Shown here: positions 1-8,082 of the stretch, piece by piece | Layout of the letters: every line of letters starts with the position of its first letter | Position numbering within the stretch: the stretch's first letter is position 1 | Origin: a virus | Length of the DNA stretch: 27,942 bases | Reading direction: 5' to 3' (one strand) | IMG/VR virus record: IMGVR_UViG_3300020195_000136 | Location: 1-27,942 of that record | The notes under the pieces: generated by a model | Seen by the model: only the letters and a program-made list of their open reading frames with translations | Database searches by the model: none | What the model was told of the DNA's origin: nothing | Made by a program: the position numbers and the translations under genes

Positions 1-9
1 CCATCCGCA

Positions 10-1773
10 ATGGACGCCCTGCTCGCACTCCTCACCGCCATCCTCGGCGAAGATCACGCCCTCGTCGTCGCCCTGTCCGACGCCGAGCCGACCACCGATG
101 TCGTCTACGACGGCGCCACCGAAGACGAACTGGCCTCCATCGCCGCGTTCGGCAACGTCGACGACGACACCATCGACCAGGTCATGTCGGCGCTCCGCGA
201 CGCAGCCAAGGACGACAGTGTCGACACTGACACGATCACCCAGGCTGCCGACGCTTACAGGGGCCTGTCGTACATCCAGGATGTGCGCGCTGAGGCTGCT
301 GAGCTGGAAGCTGCGGCCCGTGAGGAAGCCCTCGCAGCGTTCGACACCGACGACGACGACACCTCGGACGATGCGGACGCCGACGACGTGCCCGCCGACA
401 GCGCCGCCGAGACGGCCCCCGAACCGGAGACTGTGACGGCATCCCGTCCCCGCATCGGGAACGTCGCCCCCCGAGTCCCCAAGCCGATCGCCCCGATCCC
501 CGCCACCGTCGAACAGATCGCCGCGTCGGCCGACAAGATCGCCCTCCGACTCGTCGACGGCATCGGCGGCCAGTTCGCCCGAGGCCAGGAAGCCGACCTC
601 GACACGCTCGTCCAAGCGCTGCCCTCCAAGTACGCCCAGTTCGGCGGGAAGCCGTCCGGGTACGAGCAGCACACCGTCGCCTCCGCTTCGTGGATCGACC
701 GGTACCCCGCCGAGCAGCGCCTCGGCCGCGACGCCGGAACGAACGACGCTGTCATCCAGGCGGCCGTCGGGAACCTGTCGACGATCGGCGCCGCTGACGG
801 TGCGCTCACCGCTGCGATCTGCGCTCCGCCCGAACCGGTGTACGACATCCCCACCCTCGGCACCGAGGAACGACCGGTCAAGGATTTCTTGCCGTCGTTC
901 GGCGCGACTCGTGGCGGGATCGTCTACCGGCGTGGCCTGTCCCTCACCGGGGCTGGCACGATCGGAGCGAACTCGTCGGGTGTCACCGCCAACTGGGTCG
1001 ACGGCGACGCCAACAAGTTCGTGCTGGCGGTCGCCTGCCCGTCCACCGTCACCACCTCCGTCGAAGCGTTCGTCGCACGCGCCGAAGTGTCGAACATGCA
1101 AGGCCAGTTCGACCCGGAGTCCGTCGCCGCCGCTCTCCGCCTGCAGATGGTCCTCTGGGCACGGGGCGCCGAGACCAGCCTCCTCGACACGATCGACGCG
1201 AACTCGTCGCCGATCGGCGCCGACAACTCGACGGTCATCGGGTTCGGACGGCTGCTCCTCCAAAGGTTCAACATCCTCGCCACCACCCTCCGCTCCCGTC
1301 AGCGGATGGCGAAGGACGCCACCCTCGACCTGATGCTCCCCTCCTGGGTCATCAACGCCTACCAGGACGACATCTCGTGGGAGTCGCCCGGCGACGGCCT
1401 CGAAACTCAGGAGCAGGCCGCAGCCGACCTCGAACGGCGTCTCGCCGCCCGAAACATCCGAGTCGGCTGGTTCCTCGATCAGCAGCTCATGCAGACGCAG
1501 GCCGCTTCGGTGCCGGCTCTCGCCGGTTACCCGCAGCAGGTCACCGGCTACATGTTCGAGCCGGGCGCCCACCTGTTCCTCGATGGCGGCGAACTCAACC
1601 TCGGCATCGTCCGCGACTCGACCCTGAACAACACCAACGAATACCAGACGTTCATGGAGACGTTCGAGGCGGTCGCCTACCGGGGCGTCGAGTCGTGGTC
1701 GTTGGAGATCAACGTGTGCCCGTCGGGTTCCACGTCGGCTCCGACGGCGATCTCCTGCGCCGAAGCCTCCTGA
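10..1773 (+). CDS. Major capsid protein with acidic N-terminal region
   Basis: Predicted 587-aa protein, probably the major capsid protein that builds the phage head. Residues about 1-150 are rich in Asp, Glu and Ala, with an Asp run near residues 113-126, and look helical and scaffold-like. Residues from about 160 to the end are a mixed alpha/beta region of the size expected for an HK97-fold capsid protein. The acidic region could act like the HK97 delta domain, a scaffold fused to the capsid protein; this is inference, and no cleavage site was identified. The reading frame is open to the window edge (three sense codons precede the ATG at 10), so the true start may lie upstream. It heads a run of structural genes ending in a recognisable head-to-tail adaptor, which supports the role. 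A capsid maturation protease fusion is an alternative for the N-terminal part. Confidence 0.72.
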   Translation: MDALLALLTAILGEDHALVVALSDAEPTTDVVYDGATEDELASIAAFGNVDDDTIDQVMSALRDAAKDDSVDTDTITQAADAYRGLSYIQDVRAEAAELEAAAREEALAAFDTDDDDTSDDADADDVPADSAAETAPEPETVTASRPRIGNVAPRVPKPIAPIPATVEQIAASADKIALRLVDGIGGQFARGQEADLDTLVQALPSKYAQFGGKPSGYEQHTVASASWIDRYPAEQRLGRDAGTNDAVIQAAVGNLSTIGAADGALTAAICAPPEPVYDIPTLGTEERPVKDFLPSFGATRGGIVYRRGLSLTGAGTIGANSSGVTANWVDGDANKFVLAVACPSTVTTSVEAFVARAEVSNMQGQFDPESVAAALRLQMVLWARGAETSLLDTIDANSSPIGADNSTVIGFGRLLLQRFNILATTLRSRQRMAKDATLDLMLPSWVINAYQDDISWESPGDGLETQEQAAADLERRLAARNIRVGWFLDQQLMQTQAASVPALAGYPQQVTGYMFEPGAHLFLDGGELNLGIVRDSTLNNTNEYQTFMETFEAVAYRGVESWSLEINVCPSGSTSAPTAISCAEAS

Positions 1774-1785
1774 GGGGTCTAGCAG

Positions 1786-2754
1786 ATGCCCCTGTACGCC
1801 AACGTTGCGCCGCCGCCGCGGCGGGCACCCGACAACGGGCTGCTCGTCGTGGCGCAACGTCTCGGTCTCCTCGAAGGGATGTTGGCTGCGTCGGACGGCG
1901 ACGCGCCGACAGTGACACCGGACATGCCGTCCGGTGTCGTCCCCGACAATGCCACCGGAGGCAACGTCCGACAGTGGCACGAGGTCGGCGGCGTCAACTT
2001 TTTGCCCGACCCGTGTTTGGGCGGCGGGACGTACGATCCGTGCGACCCGGACGCTGCCCCTCTCGTCGACGCCTCCGCTTACCCGGCCGGTGTCGAAGTG
2101 GCAGGGTTCCCGATCAAGGTGGGAGTGTCGTGCACGGCCGTCGACCCGTACACACGTGACGAAAGTCGCCGTGCCGCCGTTTCCACGTTGAACGTGGCCC
2201 AACATCGGATCGCCGCCGACGAATTTTGGAACGGCACCCAAACGCAAGAGGCCGGCTGGCCGAACCCGTATCTCGCCGACGCCGCAACCCCGATCGTCGG
2301 GTCGAACCTGTCGACGTGTGGCGCTCTCGCCCGACTCGAGGAGGCGCTGGCCGGCAACGCCGTCGGCGCGGGTCCCACCTTCTACTGTGGCGGCGCCCAA
2401 GGTCTCATCCACGCCTCGCCGGCGTTGGCGACCGCATGGTCGAAGGACTATCTGGTGCACCGAGAGGGCGGGCTGCTCGTCACCGCGTTGGGGACGGTCG
2501 TCGTCTCCGGGCCCGGTTACAACGGTGTCGGCCCGAACGGGGTGACCCCTGCTGTCGGGTCGTCGTACGCGTACGCCTCCGGCATGGTGTCGGTCCGTCT
2601 TTCCGACACGCAACTGTTCGACCGTGCAACGTCGATCGACAAGGCGGGCAACGTCTACGAACAGTGGGCGGAACGCGCCGCGAACATCGCACTCGACAAC
2701 TGCTGTGTGGTAGCCGTCGAAGTCGACATGACCGAATGCGGCGCCGCCGTATGA
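1786..2754 (+). CDS. Virion structural protein, probable head component
   Basis: 322-aa protein in the head gene cluster, starting 12 nt after the capsid gene with a GA-rich stretch (aggggt) about 10 nt upstream of the ATG. The N-terminal third is Pro/Gly-rich. The middle (about residues 125-235) has a helix rich in Arg and Ala, a segment with WNGT and AGWPNPYLAD, then a segment reading HASPAL and VHREGGLL. This pattern recalls a conserved structural protein found next to the capsid gene in many actinophages, so a capsid-associated or connector role is likely. Cysteines are unusually frequent for a phage structural protein. There is no signal peptide or membrane segment. I recognise the family type but not a precise function. 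Confidence 0.6.
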   Translation: MPLYANVAPPPRRAPDNGLLVVAQRLGLLEGMLAASDGDAPTVTPDMPSGVVPDNATGGNVRQWHEVGGVNFLPDPCLGGGTYDPCDPDAAPLVDASAYPAGVEVAGFPIKVGVSCTAVDPYTRDESRRAAVSTLNVAQHRIAADEFWNGTQTQEAGWPNPYLADAATPIVGSNLSTCGALARLEEALAGNAVGAGPTFYCGGAQGLIHASPALATAWSKDYLVHREGGLLVTALGTVVVSGPGYNGVGPNGVTPAVGSSYAYASGMVSVRLSDTQLFDRATSIDKAGNVYEQWAERAANIALDNCCVVAVEVDMTECGAAV

Positions 2755-2776
2755 CCCTGACCCAAGGAGCCTGACC

Positions 2777-3418
2777 GTGCCCACCTGCCTCGCGTCGTAC
2801 AACGTGTGCGCGATCCGTCTGACACGTCTGTTCGAGGACGGCGAACCCGACTTCGGGAACGACGCCTACTCGGTCCACGTGCCCATCTCGATCGCGGAAA
2901 CTCCGAACACCTACGAGGTCCCGGCGATCCAGCAGGCCAACGGCTGCGGCGAACTGTGCGTCGACGTGCCCGCCATCACCACCAACACCGGTTACGCCCT
3001 CGTCGTCACCCTGTGCGACAACGACTTCGAGCTGTTCGCCGCTCTGTCGGGCGGGTCGACGATCTCGACTGGCGGGAACGTCATCGGTTACGCCGAGCCG
3101 GCTGCCGGGGTGATCCCGTCGCCGTTCTGTGTGGAGACGTGGCAGCAGACCCGGTCGGGCGACAACGTCGGCACGATCTCCGGGGTCCAGCAGTACAAGG
3201 TGCGGGTGTGGCCGTATGTCGTGTTTCAGCGTGAGGGTGTCACCCAGGAAAACGCGACGACTCCGCAGGTGTGGAACGGGACGACCGGCGCAAACGACCA
3301 GATCGGCGCGACTGGCCCGTACGGCGACTGGCCCGGCCCGGTCAACGGCATCGGCGCCGAGTGGTACTCGTCGACTCTGCCCGCCCCGTTCTGCGGGATG
3401 ATCGCTCTGGCGAGCTGA
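2777..3418 (+). CDS. Virion structural protein, possibly major tail protein
   Basis: 213-aa protein beginning at GTG, preceded by a good ribosome-binding site (AAGGAG at 2764-2769, 7 nt before the start). The segment around residues 52-100, with NGCGELC, a beta-rich stretch, then a Cys-Asp-Asn-Asp motif followed by LFAALSGG, resembles tail-tube-like structural proteins of actinophages, where a small Cys-bearing beta sandwich is followed by a hydrophobic L-TGG type motif. The C-terminal part (WYSSTLPAPFCGM) is also reminiscent of such proteins. A major tail protein is therefore plausible. Against this, it sits before the head-tail adaptor and far from the tail terminator and chaperones, so a head decoration protein is the main alternative. 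Confidence 0.5.
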   Translation: MPTCLASYNVCAIRLTRLFEDGEPDFGNDAYSVHVPISIAETPNTYEVPAIQQANGCGELCVDVPAITTNTGYALVVTLCDNDFELFAALSGGSTISTGGNVIGYAEPAAGVIPSPFCVETWQQTRSGDNVGTISGVQQYKVRVWPYVVFQREGVTQENATTPQVWNGTTGANDQIGATGPYGDWPGPVNGIGAEWYSSTLPAPFCGMIALAS

Positions 3419-3422
3419 GCCC

Positions 3423-4322
3423 GTGGGAGTCTCGGCGCCTTGCGCCTCGTGGGCGTTCGTCGCCGACGTGTTGTCGGACCGTTGCGGCGACGACGTGTGC
3501 GGCGACAGTGCCCTGTCGGACCCGTACGTGTTACAGCAGTCGCTCGACGACGCCTCGTACCTGTTGAACGCGTGGACCGCCTACCAGTTCCAGGGCGGCC
3601 AGGACGGCTGCGCAGGTGTCGTCCGGCCGTGCGCCTCGTACGGCCCGGCGCGCAGCGTCCCCGAGTGGACACCGCACGCTGGCGGCTACGCATGGGGAAT
3701 GTGGCCCACCGGCTACGGCAACACCGTTTCGACTGGGGTGCTCGACACCAACGGGTTCTGCTGCTACGGGAACAGTCAGCCGTTGGCTCGCCGTGGGTGC
3801 GGCTGCGGCGGCCCGTCACAAGTCGCCCTCGGCGCCTACCCGGTCACCGCAGTGACCGAAGTGCGAGTGGACGGCAACGTCGTCCCATCCGACGAGTACC
3901 GCGTCGACGACCACCGATGGCTGGTACGTCTCCCACCGCCAGGCACGACCGGCCGCCCACACTGGCCGAACTGTCAGCAACTCCAACTTCCTCCCACCGA
4001 ACCCCGCACATTCCAAGTGTCGTTTTCGTATGGCGGCATCGTCCCCGAGGCGGGGGTGCGTGCCGCCATCGCGCTCGGGTGCGCGATCAACGCCGAGCGG
4101 TGCGGCGGTCCGTGTGTCCTCCCTCAGAACACGTCTCAGGTCAACAAGGACGGCGTGTCGATCACGTTGGTCCGCCCAACCGAAGACGTGCTCGACAACA
4201 TGCCGTTCGCGGTGAGGTCGTTCGTGAACGCGGTGAACCCTTCGGGGTTGCGTCGTCGGCCACGGGTGATGACCCCGGACCTGCCACGCGAGGTTGTGCG
4301 CACCACTTGGACCGCACCGTAA
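3423..4322 (+). CDS. Head-to-tail adaptor protein
   Basis: 299-aa Cys-rich protein closely matching the pattern of actinophage head-to-tail adaptors (gp6/gp15-like connectors that join the portal to the tail). Visible landmarks: an N-terminal helix with ASYLLNAWTAYQFQG; a VRPCASYG segment; a GCGCGGPSQ motif followed by VTAVTEVRVDG and SDEYRVDDHRWLVR; a WPNCQQLQLPPTEPRTF segment; a helix containing GVRAAIALGCAINAER; and the ending NAVNPSGLRRRPRVMTPDLP. All these occur in the same order in the family. The start is GTG at 3423, four nt after the preceding stop, with no strong ribosome-binding site. It is the last gene before the promoter at 4332 and the glycosylation block, so the normal neck/tail gene order is interrupted here. 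Confidence 0.8.
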   Translation: MGVSAPCASWAFVADVLSDRCGDDVCGDSALSDPYVLQQSLDDASYLLNAWTAYQFQGGQDGCAGVVRPCASYGPARSVPEWTPHAGGYAWGMWPTGYGNTVSTGVLDTNGFCCYGNSQPLARRGCGCGGPSQVALGAYPVTAVTEVRVDGNVVPSDEYRVDDHRWLVRLPPPGTTGRPHWPNCQQLQLPPTEPRTFQVSFSYGGIVPEAGVRAAIALGCAINAERCGGPCVLPQNTSQVNKDGVSITLVRPTEDVLDNMPFAVRSFVNAVNPSGLRRRPRVMTPDLPREVVRTTWTAP

Positions 4323-4331
4323 CCCGGTAGG

Positions 4332-4349
4332 TGCTACGGTAAACGTATG
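4332..4349 (+). promoter_or_regulatory. Leaderless-type promoter upstream of methyltransferase
   Basis: Extended -10 motif TGC-TACGGT (TACGGT at 4335-4340) followed after 6 nt by ATG (4347). That spacing puts the transcription start on or next to the ATG. No recognisable -35 is seen. It is one of eight near-identical motifs in gene gaps in the window. Confidence 0.6.
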
Positions 4350-4361
4350 GTTGTGTTGTGA
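4347..4361 (+). CDS. Four-codon leader mini-ORF (MVVL)
   Basis: ATG at 4347, at the predicted transcription start, opens a four-codon frame (M-V-V-L-stop). Its TGA at 4359-4361 overlaps the ATG at 4361 of the methyltransferase (TGATG). The arrangement suggests that a ribosome loads at the 5' end of a leaderless mRNA, terminates at once and restarts on the methyltransferase. It is too short to encode a function of its own. Alternatively, the methyltransferase simply starts at GTG 4358 and the mini-ORF is incidental. Confidence 0.35.
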   Translation: MVVL

Positions 4362-5077
4362 TGGGCGCCGACATTGTCGACTCGACGATGCTCCAAGGTT
4401 CCCAGCCGATCCGGTTGCCGCGCAGCCGACACGACCGCCCCGAACGCGAACATTGGGAGTACGCACGCCTCGACTCGATGCGCCGCAACCTCAACCCCGG
4501 CGACGTGATCTACGACATCGGCGCCGAAATGGGTGACATGTCCACCCTGTACGGACTGTGGGGATGCCAGGTGGTGCTCGCCGAGCCGAACCCGGCGAGC
4601 TGGCCGTGGGCGCGTGCCACATGGGAAGCCAACGATCTTGGCCGTCCGTGGTGCTGGTGGGGGTTCGTGTCCGACAAATGCACCGACGGGCCCGACGGCA
4701 CCGGACTGTCGGACGGATGGCCGCCACCCGCCAACAACCGATGCGAACCTGAACACGGGTTCGTCACCGAACACGAACGGGGCGCCGAGTGGCCGTCGGT
4801 CACCATCGACGCTCTCGCCGACATGGTCGGCCCGCCCGACGCGATCACGGTCGACACCGAATCGTACGAACTTGAGGCGATGGTAGGCGCCGGGCGGGTC
4901 CTCGCCGATCATCGGCCGTTGGTGTGGCTGTCGGTGCATCCGCCGTTCCTCGCCGATCGTGGCCTGTCCGACGTGATGGTGCATGGCACGATGGCCGACG
5001 CCGGATATGTGGGCACCTTCCTGGCGTCCGACCACGAGGAACATTGGTTGTTTCGGCCCACCGAAACTGTGCTGTGA
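4361..5077 (+). CDS. FkbM-family SAM-dependent methyltransferase
   Basis: 238-aa class I methyltransferase. Residues about 47-60 carry the SAM-binding motif I (VIYDIGAEMGDMS, a variant of D-x-G-x-N-x-G), followed near residue 76 by EPNP, the acidic end of strand beta-2. Around residues 146-180 VTIDALADMVGPPDAITVDTESYELEAM matches the FkbM signature in which the strand Ile-x-x-Asp is followed by EG/S-Y-E, and the VWLSVHP strand follows. FkbM enzymes O-methylate sugars or related hydroxyl groups; a glycan made by the neighbouring transferases is the natural substrate. The start could be ATG 4361 or the adjacent GTG 4358; 4361 overlaps the mini-ORF stop. The central insertion (about residues 100-140) is Trp/Pro/Gly-rich. 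It overlaps the next gene by GTGA. Confidence 0.82.
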   Translation: MGADIVDSTMLQGSQPIRLPRSRHDRPEREHWEYARLDSMRRNLNPGDVIYDIGAEMGDMSTLYGLWGCQVVLAEPNPASWPWARATWEANDLGRPWCWWGFVSDKCTDGPDGTGLSDGWPPPANNRCEPEHGFVTEHERGAEWPSVTIDALADMVGPPDAITVDTESYELEAMVGAGRVLADHRPLVWLSVHPPFLADRGLSDVMVHGTMADAGYVGTFLASDHEEHWLFRPTETVL

Positions 5078-5973
5078 TCCCGGCTGTCTGGTATTCGCTG
5101 TTCGGCGATGTTGACGGCCGTTCGCAGTGGGACGGCGGCCGGGGCGTCGTCGGCGACCTTGTCTCCGCCCGTTGCGGGCCGATCCCCGACCTGGTGCAGA
5201 TGGACAACACAGACCAACGGTTCGCCGCCCGCAACGACCGGACTGTGGTGCTGCTTCCTGGTCAGCACCACGCCGACGCCCGGTCCGTCGAGTGGCTGTG
5301 CGAGGACTTGGCACGCTCCGAGCGGGTGGTGCTCATCGTCCACGGCGACGAGGCCAGCCTTTTCCCGTGGCAGCAAGTCGAACATCCCGATTTGACGTTG
5401 TGGGTGATGACGCCCCGCCGGTCGGTGCACGGGTCGTGCCCCGACGGGACACGGTTCATAGGCGAAGGCGCCGGGCCTCCCGTCGCTTTACCGGCCGGCG
5501 TCAAAGATGTTGACGTGGCGTTCCTCGGCCAATCGACCCACGTCCGCCGCCAAGAGCTGGTGGCTGTGCTGGCACAGATGGACCCGCAGCGAACAGTGTG
5601 CGAACCGACCCCCGGTTTTCTGTTGGGGCGTCCACGGTCCGGGTACATGGCGCAGATGGGCCGGGCGAAGGTGGCGCCGTGCCCCGCCGGCGTGGAAAGC
5701 GTCGACTCGTTCCGCTTGTATGAGGCGATTGGGGCTGGGTGTGTGCCGGTGGTCGAGCGACACGATCGGCGCGGCGTCGACGAGGGCATGTGGGATCTGT
5801 GTTATCCGGGTGGGGTGCCGTTTCCGGTGGTGTCGGATTGGGGCGAGCTGCCGGGGTTGTTGCCGAACCTGTTGGCGGGTCATGCCGAGTTGTCGGCCGA
5901 GTGCCGTGAGTGGTGGTCTGGTCGTCGGCGGGCGATGGCCGCCGATCTCACCGCCGACCTAACCCGCCCCTAG
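5074..5973 (+). CDS. Exostosin-like / GT-B glycosyltransferase
   Basis: 299-aa protein starting at GTG 5074, which overlaps the methyltransferase stop as GTGA. The frame is open further upstream but inside the methyltransferase gene, so the coupled start is preferred. The C-terminal half contains a short-form nucleotide-sugar donor site, ESVDSFRLYEAIGAGCVPVV near residue 207, the hallmark of exostosin-type and related GT-B enzymes (DS-x-R-x-x-E-A-x-x-x-G-C-x-P-V). A strand VDVAFLGQ near residue 147 fits the start of the second Rossmann domain. It would transfer a sugar from a nucleotide donor to an unknown acceptor in the host cytoplasm. Codon third positions shift from C-rich to G/T-rich after about 5690. 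No membrane segment is visible. Confidence 0.68.
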   Translation: MIPAVWYSLFGDVDGRSQWDGGRGVVGDLVSARCGPIPDLVQMDNTDQRFAARNDRTVVLLPGQHHADARSVEWLCEDLARSERVVLIVHGDEASLFPWQQVEHPDLTLWVMTPRRSVHGSCPDGTRFIGEGAGPPVALPAGVKDVDVAFLGQSTHVRRQELVAVLAQMDPQRTVCEPTPGFLLGRPRSGYMAQMGRAKVAPCPAGVESVDSFRLYEAIGAGCVPVVERHDRRGVDEGMWDLCYPGGVPFPVVSDWGELPGLLPNLLAGHAELSAECREWWSGRRRAMAADLTADLTRP

Positions 5974-5977
5974 TAGG

Positions 5978-5996
5978 TGCTACGGTACGCCGTATG
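5978..5996 (+). promoter_or_regulatory. Leaderless-type promoter upstream of membrane protein
   Basis: TGC-TACGGT (TACGGT 5981-5986) lies just after the preceding stop codon and is followed after 7 nt by ATG (5994). The larger motif taggtgctacggta is shared exactly with the sites at 4332 and 9101. Confidence 0.62.
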
Positions 5997-6362
5997 GCTC
6001 TCCGAGAACCAACAGACGCCGCCGAGATCGTGCGCCTCATCGCATCGGGGCACGCCACGTTCGACGACAAGATGCGGGCCGTCCGGTTCGTGACGGCCCG
6101 AGTCGTCCTCGTCGCGCTCGTCGCGGTGCCCGTGCTCTTCGTGCTGACGGGGTCGCCTCTGGCGGCCGTGGCTTGCGCTGCGTGTGCGCTGCTCTGCGCA
6201 CCGGGTCTTGTGGCTGCGGTGTGGATCTCCGTTGGCGGGCACCGTGAGGCGCGCAGGTACAACGATCTCCCACTGTGGCTGCTCAACCAAGCCTTCGCCT
6301 TGTTGATCCTGTCCTTGATCATCCTTCCGCTGTGGGCAATGTCGAACGCGTGGAGCCTGTGA
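5994..6362 (+). CDS. Small membrane protein, three predicted membrane segments
   Basis: 122-aa protein. The ATG at 5994 is chosen because it sits 7 nt after the TACGGT box, consistent with a leaderless mRNA; the longer frame upstream overlaps the previous gene. After a charged N-terminus (residues 1-32) there are hydrophobic segments at about 34-52 (VVLVALVAVPVLFVL), 55-77 (LAAVACAACALLCAPGLVAAVW) and 93-117 (LLNQAFALLILSLIILPLW). Its stop overlaps the start of the next glycosyltransferase (GTGA). Possible roles are a membrane anchor or lipid-linked sugar partner for the glycosylation genes, or a superinfection-exclusion protein. No family was recognised; both roles are guesses from context. 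Confidence 0.7.
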   Translation: MALREPTDAAEIVRLIASGHATFDDKMRAVRFVTARVVLVALVAVPVLFVLTGSPLAAVACAACALLCAPGLVAAVWISVGGHREARRYNDLPLWLLNQAFALLILSLIILPLWAMSNAWSL

Positions 6363-7135
6363 CTCCCGACGACGACATCACTGTGCTCGTCACCGTCTCC
6401 CCGATCCCGTCGCATCCGACCACCACCATCATCGACGACTGCCTGAACACGGTCCGCGCCCGGCTCCCACACGCCCGCATCATCATCTGCGCCGACGGAA
6501 CCCGCCCCGACCTCGAACACCGAACCGTCGCCTACCAACAGCACCTCGACACGGTAGGCGGCTACGACCACGTCGAACTGGTCCGCTGGGCCGAGTGGCA
6601 ACACCAGGCTCGCATGGTCCGCCACGCACTCGACAACCTTGTCACCACTCCACTGGTCCTGTTCATGGAGCACGACACGACGTTGCAGGACACGATCGGG
6701 TTCGACGCGCTGGTCAACGTCGTGCACTCCGGCGAAGCGAAATGTGTTCGCTTCCACCACGAATCGCAGGTTCTCGCCGAACACGAATGGTTGAACGTTC
6801 GCGGCGGCCAAGTCGAGTGGGTGCAAGGCGTCCCACTGATCGCAACCGCCCAGTTCTCGGGCCGCCCCCACCTGGCCGACACCGACTGGTATCGGCGGCT
6901 GCTCGGCCCCGACTTCTTTAACCCCGAGTCGCGTACGTTCGTCGAGGACGTGGCACACGGCGCGATCCTCACGGCGTACAAGGACCATGGGCGCGCAGGA
7001 TGGGACCAGCATCGGCTGTTCATATACGCCGAACCCGACGCCGCCGGGTCGATCCAACGGTCCAACACGGTCGACGGCCGACAAGACGACCCGAAAGCCG
7101 ACTGCGACATCCTCCCGCTCGAGCCGGCGCCGTGA
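6359..7135 (+). CDS. GT-A-like glycosyltransferase
   Basis: 258-aa protein beginning at GTG 6359, overlapping the membrane protein stop as GTGA. The N-terminus (DDDITVLVTVSPIPSHP) is a strand-loop typical of GT-A folds, followed by a helix (IDDCLNTVRARLPHARI) and the strand IIICADGTRP. Near residue 102 LVLFMEHDTTL is the likely metal/nucleotide-sugar site, in the position where GT-2 enzymes have D-x-D (here E-H-D). Later segments (WVQGVPLIATAQFSGRPHLADTDWYRRLL) would bind the acceptor. It probably transfers a sugar in the host cytoplasm as part of the glycan block. Family 2-like is the best description; the exact family is uncertain. It ends in a GTGA overlap with the next gene. Confidence 0.65.
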   Translation: MTPDDDITVLVTVSPIPSHPTTTIIDDCLNTVRARLPHARIIICADGTRPDLEHRTVAYQQHLDTVGGYDHVELVRWAEWQHQARMVRHALDNLVTTPLVLFMEHDTTLQDTIGFDALVNVVHSGEAKCVRFHHESQVLAEHEWLNVRGGQVEWVQGVPLIATAQFSGRPHLADTDWYRRLLGPDFFNPESRTFVEDVAHGAILTAYKDHGRAGWDQHRLFIYAEPDAAGSIQRSNTVDGRQDDPKADCDILPLEPAP

Positions 7136-8082
7136 ACGTCGTCTACGTCGGGAACGTCGGACCGGCCGCCCACGCCACCTACACCACCGAAAACCATGTC
7201 GCCAAATCGTTGGCCGCGTTGGGTCACACCGTTATTCCGGTGATGGAAGGCGCCGACTGCGGCATCGAGGTACGCCGCCAGCTGCGGGCACAGTCGGTCG
7301 ACCTTGTCCTCTACACGCGCACCGACGGTCTTCGCTGGGACCACGGCGACGCCATCGACTGTTGGGACATCTGTCGTGGCCGTGGCATCCCCACGGCGTC
7401 TCTGCACCTCGACGCGTTCTTTGGACTCGACCGGCGGGGCGTCAAAGTCGATGTCGGGAACGCCTTGTTCGCTGTTGACTATGTGTTCACCGCCGACGGC
7501 GACCACCAAACCGATTTCGCTGACCGTGGCATCAACCATCATTGGCTGCCACCTGGGGTGCTGTTCGAGGAGTGCGGGCCGGGCACCCCCCAAGCGCAGT
7601 GGGCCGCCGATGTGGCCTGGGTTGGCTCGTCCCGCGGATATCACCGCGAGTGGCCCCGCCGCCCACAACTAGTAGCAGCGTTGGAACAGTCGTACGCCGG
7701 TCGGCTGACGCGTGCCGGCGACGGGGTAACAGTCCGAGAGTGGCAACTAAACGATCTGTACGCGTCGACGAAAGTGTCGGCGGGCGATTCGCTGGCCCCG
7801 AAACGCGAAGCGAGCCGCTACTGGTCGGATCGTGTCCCCGAAGCGGCGGGACGCGGGTCGGTGCTCGTCCACCCGACGATCGACGCAGCCGTCGACCTGT
7901 TCGGAGATTCGGTGGTGTGGTGCGGATGGGATATCGGCGACCAGCTCGCGGCGATCGACGACGTGTTGACGTGGACGCCAACGAAACGGGCCGCGCACAT
8001 CGCCGCCGCTGTCGCCCACGTGCAAGCGGAGCACACGTACCGGAACCGGTGCAGGACGATGCTCCACACGATCGGCCTGTAA
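7132..8082 (+). CDS. GT-B-like (CgeB/group 1 type) glycosyltransferase
   Basis: 316-aa protein with GTG start at 7132 overlapping the preceding stop (GTGA). The N-terminal Rossmann domain is clear: NVVYVGNVGP strand-loop, helix with ENHVAKSLAALGH, then strands VDLVLYTRTD, IPTASLHLDA and VDYVFTADGD, followed by a helix and WLPPGV. This order matches CgeB-like and other GT-B transferases. The second domain starts near residue 160 (ADVAWVGSS) and contains ASTKVSAGDSLAP and a region ending RGSVLVHP, where donor-binding residues are expected. Function is inferred to be sugar transfer to a glycan acceptor. The canonical E-x7-E motif is not obvious, so the donor cannot be named. Confidence 0.62.
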   Translation: MNVVYVGNVGPAAHATYTTENHVAKSLAALGHTVIPVMEGADCGIEVRRQLRAQSVDLVLYTRTDGLRWDHGDAIDCWDICRGRGIPTASLHLDAFFGLDRRGVKVDVGNALFAVDYVFTADGDHQTDFADRGINHHWLPPGVLFEECGPGTPQAQWAADVAWVGSSRGYHREWPRRPQLVAALEQSYAGRLTRAGDGVTVREWQLNDLYASTKVSAGDSLAPKREASRYWSDRVPEAAGRGSVLVHPTIDAAVDLFGDSVVWCGWDIGDQLAAIDDVLTWTPTKRAAHIAAAVAHVQAEHTYRNRCRTMLHTIGL

